The translations under genes were made by a program, and so were the position numbers. Shown here piece after piece: positions 1-7,327 of a stretch of 34,371 nucleotides of DNA. How positions within the stretch are numbered: position 1 is the first letter of the stretch; each line of letters opens with the position of its first letter. This stretch comes from Streptomyces sp. WAC 04229 (GTDB lineage Bacteria; Actinomycetota; Actinomycetes; Streptomycetales; Streptomycetaceae), in NCBI RefSeq assembly GCF_003947455.1, contig NZ_QHJH01000070.1, forward strand, positions 1-34,371, written 5' to 3'. The notes under the pieces are model-generated. The model had not been told where the DNA came from. It saw nothing but the letters and a program-made list of their open reading frames with translations, and searched no databases.

Positions 1-1
1 G

Positions 2-145
2 GCGGGGGCGGTGTCGCTGCTCGTGCTGGTGGCCATGGGGCGGGTCCTCGCAGCTCCCGCGCGGGGAGCGGTGGTTGCGGCTTCATCGGAAAATGATCCA
101 AACCGTGCCGTCGAACCCCGTTTCAGTTCGGGTCATCAGGCGTAA
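2..145 (+). CDS. C-terminal fragment of a membrane transporter (probably MFS)
   Basis: An open frame runs in from the left edge and stops at TAA 143-145, nine bases before pafA. The visible 47 residues begin with a hydrophobic stretch (AGAVSLLVLVAMGRVLAAP) that looks like a last transmembrane helix. A polar tail follows, typical of the cytoplasmic end of a major-facilitator permease. The tight spacing to pafA suggests co-transcription. The family assignment is an inference from one helix and from gene order in related Streptomyces. Nothing can be said about substrate. Confidence 0.5.
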   Translation, partial: AGAVSLLVLVAMGRVLAAPARGAVVAASSENDPNRAVEPRFSSGHQA

Positions 146-154
146 TGTTCAGTC

Positions 155-1516
155 ATGGACCGCCGCATTTTCGGGCTGGAGAACGAGTACGGCGTCACGT
201 GCACGTTCAGGGGACAGCGCCGCCTGTCGCCTGACGAGGTGGCGCGGTACCTCTTCCGCCGTGTCGTGTCATGGGGCCGCAGCAGCAATGTCTTTCTGCG
301 CAACGGGGCCCGCCTCTATCTCGACGTGGGATCACATCCGGAATACGCGACACCCGAATGTGACAACGTGATCGAACTCGTCACCCACGACAAGGCGGGC
401 GAGCGCATTCTCGAAGGACTCCTGGTGGACGCCGAACGACGCCTGCACGAGGAGGGAATCGCGGGCGACGTCTACCTCTTCAAGAACAACACCGACTCCG
501 CCGGCAACTCCTACGGCTGCCACGAGAACTATCTGGTGGCACGGCACGGGGAGTTCTCGCGGCTCGCGGACATCCTCATTCCGTTCCTGGTGACCCGGCA
601 GCTGCTGTGCGGCGCCGGCAAGGTGCTGCAGACGCCGCGCGGTGCGGTGTACTGCGTCAGTCAGCGGGCGGAGCACATCTGGGAGGGCGTCTCCTCGGCG
701 ACCACCCGCTCCCGTCCCATCATCAACACCCGCGACGAGCCGCACGCCGACGCCGAGCGCTACCGGCGCCTGCACGTCATCGTGGGCGACTCGAACATGT
801 CCGAGACGACCATGCTGCTCAAGGTCGGCGCCACCGACCTGGTGCTGCGCATGATCGAGGCGGGCACGGTGATGCGCGATCTGACCCTGGAGAACCCGAT
901 CCGGGCGATCCGCGAGGTCAGCCACGACATCACCGGACGGCGCAAGGTGCGTCTGGCCAGCGGCCGGGAGGCGTCCGCGCTGGAGGTGCAGCGGGAGTAC
1001 TACGAGAAGGCCGTGGACTTCTGCGAGCGCCGCGGTATCCGCACCGGCACCGTGGAGCGGGTGCTGGAGCTGTGGGGGCGCACGCTGGACGCGATCGAGG
1101 CCGAGGACCTCGACCGTATCGACACCGAGATCGACTGGGTCATGAAGTACAAGCTCATCGAGCGGTACCGGGCCAAGCACAACATGACCATGTCGCATCC
1201 GCGGGTCGCGCAGATAGACCTCGCCTACCACGACATCCACCGGCGTCGTGGCCTCTACTACCTGCTCGAGAAGAAGGGCCAGGCGGCCCGGGTCGCCAAT
1301 GACTTGAAGATCTTCGAGGGCAAGTCGGTGCCGCCGCAGACCACTCGGGCCAGGCTGCGCGGCGACTTCATCCGGCGGGCGCAGGAGCAGCGGCGGGACT
1401 TCACCGTCGACTGGGTCCACCTCAAGCTCAACGACCAGGCGCAGCGCACCGTGTTGTGCAAGGACCCGTTCCGTTCGGTGGACGACCGGGTGGAGAAGCT
1501 GATCGCCGGGATGTGA
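155..1516 (+). CDS. pafA: Pup--protein ligase PafA
   Basis: PafA joins the C-terminal glutamate of the small protein Pup to lysines of target proteins, using ATP. It marks them for the actinobacterial proteasome or, in Streptomyces, for other fates. The 453-residue length is the family size. The N-terminus carries the ATP/Mg-binding GLENEYG motif (residues 7-13, with E9 and E11) of the carboxylate-amine ligase fold. YLDVGSHPEY (55-64) contains D57, which aligns with the catalytic aspartate described in corynebacterial PafA. The ATG at 155 is chosen because the GLENEYG block always lies within the first ten residues of the family; the SD upstream is weak. The neighbours pafB and pafC downstream agree with the mycobacterial order. 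Pup and the proteasome subunits are not in the window and should lie to the left. Confidence 0.97.
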   Translation: MDRRIFGLENEYGVTCTFRGQRRLSPDEVARYLFRRVVSWGRSSNVFLRNGARLYLDVGSHPEYATPECDNVIELVTHDKAGERILEGLLVDAERRLHEEGIAGDVYLFKNNTDSAGNSYGCHENYLVARHGEFSRLADILIPFLVTRQLLCGAGKVLQTPRGAVYCVSQRAEHIWEGVSSATTRSRPIINTRDEPHADAERYRRLHVIVGDSNMSETTMLLKVGATDLVLRMIEAGTVMRDLTLENPIRAIREVSHDITGRRKVRLASGREASALEVQREYYEKAVDFCERRGIRTGTVERVLELWGRTLDAIEAEDLDRIDTEIDWVMKYKLIERYRAKHNMTMSHPRVAQIDLAYHDIHRRRGLYYLLEKKGQAARVANDLKIFEGKSVPPQTTRARLRGDFIRRAQEQRRDFTVDWVHLKLNDQAQRTVLCKDPFRSVDDRVEKLIAGM

Positions 1517-1567
1517 CCCCGGCCGGGTGAGTTGCGCGTCACCGCGCGAAAGGGCGGAACGCCACAC

Positions 1568-1600
1568 GGGCACCGTACGTTATCCGTACGGTGCCCTTCT
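1568..1600 (+). terminator. Intrinsic-type terminator after pafA
   Basis: A perfect 12-bp stem (GGGCACCGTACG at 1568-1579 with its complement at 1585-1596) encloses a 5-base loop and is followed by TTCT. It sits 50 bp past the pafA stop and just before the promoter-like element of the next gene, so it probably ends the pafA transcript. Confidence 0.8.
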
Positions 1601-1624
1601 CACGCCGTAGAGTTGCGCGCACGC
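1600..1624 (+). promoter_or_regulatory. Promoter-like element with TAGAGT -10 box before the FKBP lipoprotein gene
   Basis: TAGAGT at 1608-1613 matches the Streptomyces vegetative -10 consensus TAGRRT. I see no good -35 box at 17-18 bp; that position falls inside the terminator stem just upstream. The 25 bases 1600-1624 match 34154-34178 at 23 of 25 positions, with the same -10 box (see findings). If used, the leader before GTG 1661 would be about 40 nt. Confidence 0.45.
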
Positions 1625-1660
1625 CATCACGCAGACCCCCATCGATACGAGGCCCCCACC

Positions 1661-2668
1661 GTGCGCCGACGTTCCCTCCTCATCGCCGTCCCCGCGGGAC
1701 TGGCCACGCTCGCCGCATGCGGTGACGACGACTCCGGCTCTTCGAGCGACGCGAGTGACAGCCCGTCGCCCGAGGCGTCGGCCACGACGTCGGCACCGCC
1801 GCCGCCGAAGATCGTCGACGGTCCGCTGCCGGCCATCACGGCGGGGACGAAGTTCGACGAGAAGCCGACGGTCGCCAAGGGCAGCGGGGAGCCGTCCAAG
1901 GACCTCGCGGTGAAGACGGTCATCGCGGGCGGCGGCAAAGCCGTCGCGGAGGGCGACTTCGTGTCGGCGAACTACCTCGGGCAGGTCTGGCAGAGCGCGA
2001 AGGTCTTCGACAACTCCTACGACCGCAAGACCCCTCTCGTCATCCAGCTCGCCCAGGGCAGCATCATCGACGGCTGGCGGTACGCGCTCACGGGCAAGAA
2101 GACCGGCAGCCGCGTCCTGTTCTCGGTGCCCCCCACCTGGGGGTACGGCGAGCAGGGCAACGAGCAGGCGGGCATCAAGGGCACCGACACGCTGGTCTTC
2201 GTGGTCGATCTGCAGGACACGTTCAACGCCAAGAGCTCCGCCAAGGGCGAGGAGGTGCCGCAGGACGACGCGGCGCTGCCCAAGGTCGGCACCAACACCG
2301 ACGGCAAGGCGCCCTCCATCGAGGTGCCCGAGACCGACGCGCCGAAGAAGCTCGTGGCGGAGTACGTCCTGGAGGGCGACGGCGCCGAGGTCGGCGCGCA
2401 GGACAGCGTCCTCGTGCAGTACAAGGGCGTCGTGTGGGACGGCGGCAAGGAGTTCGACTCGACGTACAGCAGGAAGCAGCTGACGTCGTTCTCGCTGCAG
2501 CAGGTCGTCAAGGGCTGGTCGCAGGGTCTGACCGGCAAGAAGGTCGGCAGCCGGGTCCTCATCGTGATCCCGCCGGACCTGGGGTACGGCGACAGCCCGC
2601 CGGAGGGCAGCGGCATCGAGAAGGACTCCACGCTCGTCTTCTCGGTCGACATCCTGGCGAAGATGTGA
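1661..2668 (+). CDS. Lipoprotein with two FKBP-type peptidyl-prolyl isomerase domains
   Basis: This is a predicted extracytoplasmic folding factor of 335 residues that isomerises Xaa-Pro bonds of exported proteins. From GTG 1661 the protein starts with a short basic region, a hydrophobic core and the lipobox LAAC (lipidated Cys20). A Ser/Pro/Asp-rich linker follows, then FKBP domain 1 (about 81-187) and domain 2 (about 230-333). Both domains keep the family pattern: FDNSY, IIDGW and GYG in the first, FDSTY, VVKGW and GYG in the second. The open frame extends further upstream to 1532, but only the GTG at 1661, preceded by GAGG, gives a lipoprotein signal peptide. A single-domain cytosolic FKBP follows 60 bp later. 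Isomerase activity and lipidation are inferred from family and motifs. Confidence 0.9.
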   Translation: MRRRSLLIAVPAGLATLAACGDDDSGSSSDASDSPSPEASATTSAPPPPKIVDGPLPAITAGTKFDEKPTVAKGSGEPSKDLAVKTVIAGGGKAVAEGDFVSANYLGQVWQSAKVFDNSYDRKTPLVIQLAQGSIIDGWRYALTGKKTGSRVLFSVPPTWGYGEQGNEQAGIKGTDTLVFVVDLQDTFNAKSSAKGEEVPQDDAALPKVGTNTDGKAPSIEVPETDAPKKLVAEYVLEGDGAEVGAQDSVLVQYKGVVWDGGKEFDSTYSRKQLTSFSLQQVVKGWSQGLTGKKVGSRVLIVIPPDLGYGDSPPEGSGIEKDSTLVFSVDILAKM

Positions 2669-2728
2669 CGCTCCAGAGATGTAAGACTTGGTCCGTTGCC
2701 TTTCCGCAGACAAGCAGGAGCTGAACAC

Positions 2729-3100
2729 GTGAGCATCGACAAGCCCGAGGTCGACTTCCCGGGTGGCGAGCCGCCGGCGGACCTCGAGATCAAGGACATC
2801 TGGGAGGGCGACGGCCCGGTTGCCGAGGCCGGTCAGACCGTGACCGTCCACTACGTGGGCGTGACCTTCAGCTCGGGCGAGGAGTTCGACGCGAGCTGGA
2901 ACCGCGGTGCGCCGTTCCGCTTCCCGCTCGGCGGCGGCCGTGTCATCGCCGGCTGGGACAAGGGCGTGCAGGGCATGAAGGTCGGCGGCCGCCGCCAGCT
3001 GACCATCCCGGCGCACCTCGCGTACGGCAACCAGAGCCCGACCCCGGCGATCCCGCCCGGTTCGACGCTGATCTTCGTGGTCGATCTGCTCGGAGTCTGA
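2729..3100 (+). CDS. Cytosolic FKBP-type peptidyl-prolyl cis-trans isomerase
   Basis: This is a minimal single-domain FKBP of 123 residues without a signal peptide. It carries the full set of active-site landmarks: VHYVG, EEFDASW, VIAGWDKG, AYG and the closing strand LIFVVDLLGV. It should catalyse prolyl isomerisation in the cytoplasm and bind FK506-like macrolides. GTG 2729 is the start because GCAGGAG (2714-2720) lies eight bases upstream. The frame is open to 2696, but that would bury the SD. It shares direction with the FKBP lipoprotein upstream, so the pair may supply the same activity on both sides of the membrane. A strong terminator follows. Confidence 0.94.
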   Translation: MSIDKPEVDFPGGEPPADLEIKDIWEGDGPVAEAGQTVTVHYVGVTFSSGEEFDASWNRGAPFRFPLGGGRVIAGWDKGVQGMKVGGRRQLTIPAHLAYGNQSPTPAIPPGSTLIFVVDLLGV

Positions 3101-3126
3101 TCCACGTCCGAACGGACAGTGATCAG

Positions 3127-3176
3127 AGCCGGTCATCAAGGGTCCATGCCTGTCCGGGCATGGGCCCTCGGCTTTT
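3127..3176 (+). terminator. Rho-independent terminator after the FKBP genes
   Basis: The main stem pairs 3140-3150 with 3157-3167 (11 bp, one G-T pair, 6-base loop). An outer AGCCG/CGGCT pairing (3127-3131 with 3169-3173) leads into TTTT. It separates the FKBP unit from pafBC. Confidence 0.85.
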
Positions 3177-3237
3177 GCCGCGCCACCCCGGGGCGGTACG
3201 GTCATCCGTCGTAAGCACCATAGGGAGAAGGGCGTCG

Positions 3238-4191
3238 ATGGCCATTGCCAAGGCCGAGCGGCTGATGAACCTGGCGCTGTGTCTGCTCGGGACACGGCGG
3301 CCGCTCAGCAAGCGTGAGCTGCGTGAGTCCGTCGAGGCCTATCTCGAAGCGGGCTCCGACGACTCCTTCAACCGCATGTTCGAGCGCGACAAGGACGACC
3401 TGCGCGAACTCGGACTGGTCATCGAGACCGTGGAGAGCCTCGACGGCGAGATCGGCTACCTGGCCCGCCGGGACAGCAACCGCCTGCCGCCCATCACCCT
3501 GGACGCCGAGGAGGCCGCCGCGCTGGGGCTGGCCGCGAAGGTGTGGCAGCAGGCCCGGCTCGCCGGTGCCGCGAGCGGCGCCCTGCAGAAGCTGCGCGCG
3601 GCCGGGCTGCCGGAGGACGTCGACCCCTACGAGCCGCACGGCGCGCTGGAGCCGCGCATCCCGGTGCACGAGGCGGCCTTCGAGCCGCTGATGCTCGCCT
3701 GCCGTGACCGCCGGCCCGTCGGCTTCGACTACCGCAAGGCCAACGCCGCGCAGCCCGAGCCCCGGCACGTGGAGCCCTGGGCGCTGGAGTGCTGGCGCGG
3801 GCACTGGTACCTGGCGGGCTTCGACCGCGACCGCGGGGCGGAGCGGGTCTTCCGGCTGTCGCGGATCACCGGCAGGGTCCGCTCGCGCGGCGGGCGGTTC
3901 ACCGCGCCGGTGCCCGACGTCGTCACCGTCCGCGAGACGGTCGCGAGCTGGGCGGGGGAGACCGCCGACCGCTCCGCGCGGATCCGGCTGCGTGCGGGCG
4001 CGGGATACCCGCTGCGGGCGAAGTCCACCGCCGTACGGGAACTCGGCGACGGCTGGGACGAGTTGGAGATTCCGTACGGGCACGGCCTGGACGCCTGGCT
4101 GGTCGAGTTCGGGCCGGACGTGGTGGTGCTGGAGCCCGCGGAGTTGCGTGCGGACGTGGTGGACCGGCTGCGTGCCGTCGCCAAGGGCTGA
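3238..4191 (+). CDS. pafB: WYL-domain transcriptional regulator PafB
   Basis: PafB is one half of the PafBC activator. In mycobacteria PafBC switches on DNA-damage genes independently of LexA and is co-encoded with the Pup ligase. The 317-residue protein has an N-terminal winged-helix region (about 1-75) and a WYL domain in which the name-giving residues are intact (W190-Y191-L192, in GHWYLAGFDRDRG, followed by VFRLSRI). ATG 3238 is preceded by AGGGAGAAGG, a clear SD; the frame is open further upstream but without an SD. The gene is followed 18 bp later by pafC, so both partners are made together. Whether it controls the damage response in Streptomyces is inferred from the mycobacterial homologue. 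Confidence 0.93.
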   Translation: MAIAKAERLMNLALCLLGTRRPLSKRELRESVEAYLEAGSDDSFNRMFERDKDDLRELGLVIETVESLDGEIGYLARRDSNRLPPITLDAEEAAALGLAAKVWQQARLAGAASGALQKLRAAGLPEDVDPYEPHGALEPRIPVHEAAFEPLMLACRDRRPVGFDYRKANAAQPEPRHVEPWALECWRGHWYLAGFDRDRGAERVFRLSRITGRVRSRGGRFTAPVPDVVTVRETVASWAGETADRSARIRLRAGAGYPLRAKSTAVRELGDGWDELEIPYGHGLDAWLVEFGPDVVVLEPAELRADVVDRLRAVAKG

Positions 4192-4209
4192 GGGGGAGCG
4201 GACAACACA

Positions 4210-5262
4210 GTGGCAGGCAAACCGGTCAGGCCAGTGAACGCCATCGACCAGACCCGGCGGATGCTGTCCCTGGTGACGTATCTGAGGGAGCGTCCCGGGG
4301 CGCGGATCGAGGACGTCGCCCGGGCCTTCGGCATCACCGAGGACGAGCTGGTCTCCGACCTCGACGTGCTGCCCATGTGCGGCACCAGTTTCCGCGGCGG
4401 CGACCTGCTCGACATCGACACCGACGGCGAGCGCATCTGGTGGCACAATCCGGCCGCGCTCGGCGCCGACGCCGCGGAGCCGCTGCGGCTCGCCGCCGAC
4501 GAGGCCACCGCGCTGCTGGTCGCCGCCCGGGCCGTGGCGACCCTGCCCGGCCTGCGCGAGAGCGACCGGCAGGCGCTGCTGCGGGCGACCGCCAAGGTGG
4601 AGACCTCGGCCGGGGAGGCCGCGGGCGCCAGTTCGCGGCTGTCCGTCACCTTCGAGTCCGAGGGCGGCGTCTTCGCCGACGTCGACCGGGCGATCTCAGA
4701 GCGCCGCCGGCTGTGGATCCGCTACTACTCGCCGGCCCGCGACGAGGTCACCGAGCGCGAGATCGACCCCATCCGGCTGGTCAGCGTCGGGCACACCTAC
4801 GTGGAGGCGTGGTGCCGCCGCTCCGAGGCGCGGCGCACCTTCCGCCTCGACCGGGTCGCCGAGATCCGCATCCTGGACGAGCCGTCGGCGCCGCCCGAGG
4901 TGGAGCTGCGGGACCTGTCGGAGGGCCTGGTGCAGCCCGCCGCCGAGGACCCGGAGGTGGTCGTCGAGGTCGGCCCGGGCGGGCGCTGGGTCGCCGAGTA
5001 CTACCCGCACGACAGCGCGGACGAACTTCCCGACGGCGGCCTGCGCATCACCCTGCGCACCCCCGATCCGGCCTCTCTGCGGCGGCTGGCGCTGCGGCTC
5101 GGCCGTGACGGCCGGATCGTCTCCCCGCCCGAGCTGGCCGACAGCGCCCGGCACGCCGCCCGGGAGGCGCTGGCCGCCTACGACGGGATCGAGGCGGCCG
5201 GTCCGGCAGCCGGCGCCGGGACGGTCGAGGGCCCGCACGAACGGCAGGAGCGAGGACTGTGA
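4210..5262 (+). CDS. pafC: WYL-domain transcriptional regulator PafC
   Basis: This is the second subunit of the PafBC regulator, 350 residues, with an N-terminal HTH region (about 10-80) and a C-terminal WYL-type domain. The WYL tripeptide is degenerate here (T196-Y197-V198, in GHTYVEAWCRR), although the conserved FRLDRVAEI strand is present. The start is GTG 4210 with GGGGGAGCG just after the pafB stop. A later GTG at 4234 is possible and would trim eight residues. The stop overlaps the start of the zinc-ribbon gene (GTGA), indicating translational coupling. A PafB/PafC heterodimer with asymmetric WYL pockets fits the mycobacterial model. Confidence 0.92.
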   Translation: MAGKPVRPVNAIDQTRRMLSLVTYLRERPGARIEDVARAFGITEDELVSDLDVLPMCGTSFRGGDLLDIDTDGERIWWHNPAALGADAAEPLRLAADEATALLVAARAVATLPGLRESDRQALLRATAKVETSAGEAAGASSRLSVTFESEGGVFADVDRAISERRRLWIRYYSPARDEVTEREIDPIRLVSVGHTYVEAWCRRSEARRTFRLDRVAEIRILDEPSAPPEVELRDLSEGLVQPAAEDPEVVVEVGPGGRWVAEYYPHDSADELPDGGLRITLRTPDPASLRRLALRLGRDGRIVSPPELADSARHAAREALAAYDGIEAAGPAAGAGTVEGPHERQERGL

Positions 5263-5552
5263 GCGAGCCCCTGGGACCAGGTGGACCGGGCATGTCGGCG
5301 GCCTCCGCGTTCGCGGGCATGAGACGGGTGGCGCCGATCGTGTTCAAGGCGGGCTGCCCGGACTGCCGGGGCCGCTTCGAACTGGCCGCGAGCGCCCTCC
5401 GGCTCGCCATCGGCGCCACCAGCCGCACCACCTTCTACTCGTTCACCTGCCCCGAGTGCGGCTCCGCGGTCCGCAAGCCGGCGGGGGAGCGGGTCGTGGA
5501 ACTGCTCACGGGCGGCGGGGTCAGGACACTGCGGCTGCACTCCACCGTCTAG
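5259..5552 (+). CDS. Small zinc-ribbon protein of unknown function
   Basis: This is a 97-residue protein with two CxxC knuckles, CPDC (C33, C36) and CPEC (C64, C67), separated by 27 residues. That is the spacing of a single zinc ribbon. The first 20 residues are Gly/Ala/Pro-rich and probably disordered. The GTG start overlaps the pafC stop by four bases, and an AGGAGCGAGG stretch lies upstream, so it is very likely made with PafBC. I do not recognise a named family. Binding of zinc is inferred from the four cysteines. A nucleic-acid or regulator-binding accessory role beside PafBC is possible but unsupported by motif. Confidence 0.8.
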   Translation: MSEPLGPGGPGMSAASAFAGMRRVAPIVFKAGCPDCRGRFELAASALRLAIGATSRTTFYSFTCPECGSAVRKPAGERVVELLTGGGVRTLRLHSTV

Positions 5553-5562
5553 TCTCGACGTC

Positions 5563-5757
5563 ATGTTCTGGCCGATGCTCGCCGTTGCCCTGGGTTTCCT
5601 TGGTCTCGCCGTCCTCACGGTGTTCGCCGTGAAGGTGTTCGTGGAGACGCAGCGACTCGCCAGGCAGGTGACGGACTCGGCCCGCAGGATCGGCCGCGCC
5701 GCGGATGATCTGGAACGCGCCACCGAGAGCGCCGCCCGTTCCGTGGACGCCCTGTGA
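5563..5757 (+). CDS. Small single-pass membrane protein with a helical tail
   Basis: This is a 64-residue protein. Residues 4-28 form one hydrophobic helix, and the rest is a charged helix rich in Arg, Asp and Ala (RLARQVTDSARRIGRAADDL) that could form a coiled coil. The layout resembles DUF948-like or TatA-like small membrane proteins, but I cannot assign it. There is no SD before ATG 5563. A TAGTCT hexamer at 5550-5555 lies seven bases upstream, so a leaderless transcript is possible. The gene lies between pafC and tatA in the same direction. Confidence 0.65.
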   Translation: MFWPMLAVALGFLGLAVLTVFAVKVFVETQRLARQVTDSARRIGRAADDLERATESAARSVDAL

Positions 5758-5917
5758 ACGCGAGAACCGCGCCACGCGGCCCGGTGGCCGGCCCGACGGA
5801 CCCGCGCGAGTCGTGTATGGACCGATTCACCCTGTCACCCCACAGGCCCCTGAAGGTACGCTGCTGGTCGCGGCCCGGAAAACGAGGCCCGGCCGCGGAC
5901 GGGAGTACGCACGGGGA

Positions 5918-5948
5918 TTGCCTCACGTTCACCCCTGAGCGTTACGAT
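5918..5948 (+). promoter_or_regulatory. Candidate tatA promoter
   Basis: TTGCCT (5918-5923) and TACGAT (5943-5948) resemble -35 and -10 boxes with a 19-bp spacer, slightly long. They lie about 90 bp before tatA in the 277-bp gene-free stretch 5758-6034. I see nothing else gene-like there. Confidence 0.35.
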
Positions 5949-5967
5949 CGCTGCACAAGACGATCGA

Positions 5968-5993
5968 TCGGACGCATGTCCGACCGGTCGGAC
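5968..5993 (+). promoter_or_regulatory. Overlapping hairpins / 16-bp palindrome in the tatA leader
   Basis: GTCCGACCGGTCGGAC at 5978-5993 is a perfect 16-bp palindrome. Its left half can also pair with TCGGAC at 5968-5973 across a GCAT loop, so the two structures are mutually exclusive in RNA. It may be a dimeric-regulator operator or a leader element 42 bp before the tatA ATG. No family of regulator is implied. Confidence 0.45.
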
Positions 5994-6034
5994 AGCACCC
6001 CCACCCAGCCGCCTCGGTGAGAAGGTAAAGACTT

Positions 6035-6322
6035 ATGTTCGGAAGGCTCGGAGCCCCCGAGATCATTCTCATCCTCGTCGTCATCATCCTGCTGTTCGGC
6101 GCGAAGAAGCTTCCGGACATGGCGCGCTCCCTCGGCAAGTCCGCGCGCATCCTCAAGAGCGAGGCCAAGGCGATGAAGAGCGAGGGCAAGAACGACTCCT
6201 CCGCCCCCGCCGACCCGCCGAACCCCGAGCAGTCCGCGGCGCAGCGCACCATCCAGGCCGCCCCCGGCGACGTGACCAGCTCCCGCCCGGTCAACGAGCC
6301 GACGGACACGACCAAGCGCTGA
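6035..6322 (+). CDS. tatA: Twin-arginine translocase subunit TatA
   Basis: TatA is the pore-forming subunit of the Tat system, which exports folded proteins carrying twin-arginine signal peptides. Streptomyces uses this route heavily. The 95-residue protein has the family layout: a short N-terminus, one transmembrane helix (about 8-20, APEIILILVVIILLFG), the FG hinge at 21-22, then the amphipathic helix AKKLPDMARSLGKSARILK and an acidic, unstructured tail. GAGAAGG at 6019-6025 sets the ATG at 6035. tatC follows after 47 bp with a hairpin between. A tatB gene is not adjacent; in Streptomyces it lies elsewhere. Confidence 0.96.
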   Translation: MFGRLGAPEIILILVVIILLFGAKKLPDMARSLGKSARILKSEAKAMKSEGKNDSSAPADPPNPEQSAAQRTIQAAPGDVTSSRPVNEPTDTTKR

Positions 6323-6326
6323 CGCA

Positions 6327-6346
6327 GGGCCGGTGACCTCCGGCCC
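6327..6346 (+). other. Hairpin between tatA and tatC
   Basis: GGGCCGG (6327-6333) pairs perfectly with CCGGCCC (6340-6346) around a 6-base loop. There is no T-run after it. Placed four bases after the tatA stop, it could attenuate read-through or protect the 3' end of tatA mRNA, favouring the excess of TatA over TatC that Tat systems need. This role is inferred from position. Confidence 0.45.
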
Positions 6347-6369
6347 GCCGCACGAGATGGGAACGTGGG

Positions 6370-7320
6370 TTGCTGAAGCCTGCCCGCACCAAGGAGAGGG
6401 ACCCGGAGGGGCGGATGCCCCTGGCGGAGCACCTTCGTGAGCTCCGCAACCGGCTCGCGAAGGCACTGTTGGCCATCGTCGCCGTCACCGTCGTCGCGGC
6501 CTTCTTCTACCAGGAGATCATCAACGTCCTCACCGAGCCGATCCTCGATTCGATCGGCTGTGAGAAGTCCTTCGCGGAGCTGGCCGAGTCGACGGCCGGC
6601 TCGGAGCCGTGCGCGCAGATCACCATCAACGGTCTGCTCGGCCCGTTCACCCTGGCGCTGAAGGTGTCGCTGACGGCGGGCATCGTGCTGGCCTCGCCGG
6701 TCTGGCTCTACCAGTTGTGGGCGTTCGTCGCCCCGGGGCTGCACCGCAACGAGAAGAAGTACGCCTACGCGTTCGTCGCCACCGGCGCCCCGCTGTTCCT
6801 CATCGGCGCCTACTTCGCCTACGCGGTGCTGCCCACCTCCGCGGAGGTGCTGATCGAATTCACGCCGAGCGAAGTCGACAACCTGCTGCCGCTGGACGAC
6901 CTGCTCGACCTCGTCACCCGCATGGTGATCGTCTTCGGGCTCTCCTTCGAGCTGCCCCTGCTGCTCGTGATGCTCAACCTCACCGGAGTGCTGTCCGGCA
7001 GGCGGATGCTCGGCTGGTGGCGCGCGATGATCATGGGCATCACGCTGTTCGCGGCCATCGCCACGCCGAGCACGGACCCGCTGACCATGATCCTGCTGGC
7101 CGGGCCGATCTGGGTGCTGTACTTCGCCGCCGTCGCCGTCTCCCTGGTCAACGACCGCCGCAGGGCCCGGCGCGAGGCCCTGGAGCCCGACGACGACGAG
7201 GCGTCGGACCTGGACCTGACTCCGGAGAGCATCGGCGAGGTCGAGGCCGTGACCACCGCCCGCGCCCTGCCCGAGCAGGCCACGAAGGACCGGGTCAACG
7301 GCTACGACGACGTGACCTAG
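6370..7320 (+). CDS. tatC: Twin-arginine translocase subunit TatC
   Basis: TatC is the polytopic receptor that recognises the twin-arginine signal. The 316-residue protein opens with the conserved cytoplasmic segment EHLRELRNRL (20-29) and then shows about six hydrophobic helices, including LYQLWAFVAPGLHRNEKKY before the third. The C-terminal tail of roughly 60 residues is charged and acidic. TTG 6370 is chosen because related Streptomyces TatC proteins carry the lysine/arginine-rich start before DPEGRMPLAEHL. ATG 6415, preceded by GGAGGGG, is a real alternative that would remove 15 residues. It forms one unit with tatA. Confidence 0.95.
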   Translation: MLKPARTKERDPEGRMPLAEHLRELRNRLAKALLAIVAVTVVAAFFYQEIINVLTEPILDSIGCEKSFAELAESTAGSEPCAQITINGLLGPFTLALKVSLTAGIVLASPVWLYQLWAFVAPGLHRNEKKYAYAFVATGAPLFLIGAYFAYAVLPTSAEVLIEFTPSEVDNLLPLDDLLDLVTRMVIVFGLSFELPLLLVMLNLTGVLSGRRMLGWWRAMIMGITLFAAIATPSTDPLTMILLAGPIWVLYFAAVAVSLVNDRRRARREALEPDDDEASDLDLTPESIGEVEAVTTARALPEQATKDRVNGYDDVT

Positions 7321-7327
7321 CGCCACC

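Noticed and set aside
1580..3295. A 571-codon minus-strand frame under the FKBP genes
   Set aside because: Its composition is Arg/Asp/Leu/Val repeats from GC-rich third positions, and it crosses two strong terminators.
5754..6020. An 88-codon plus-strand frame between the small membrane protein and tatA
   Set aside because: There is no SD, the composition is erratic and no domain is seen. The stretch carries promoter-like and hairpin elements instead.
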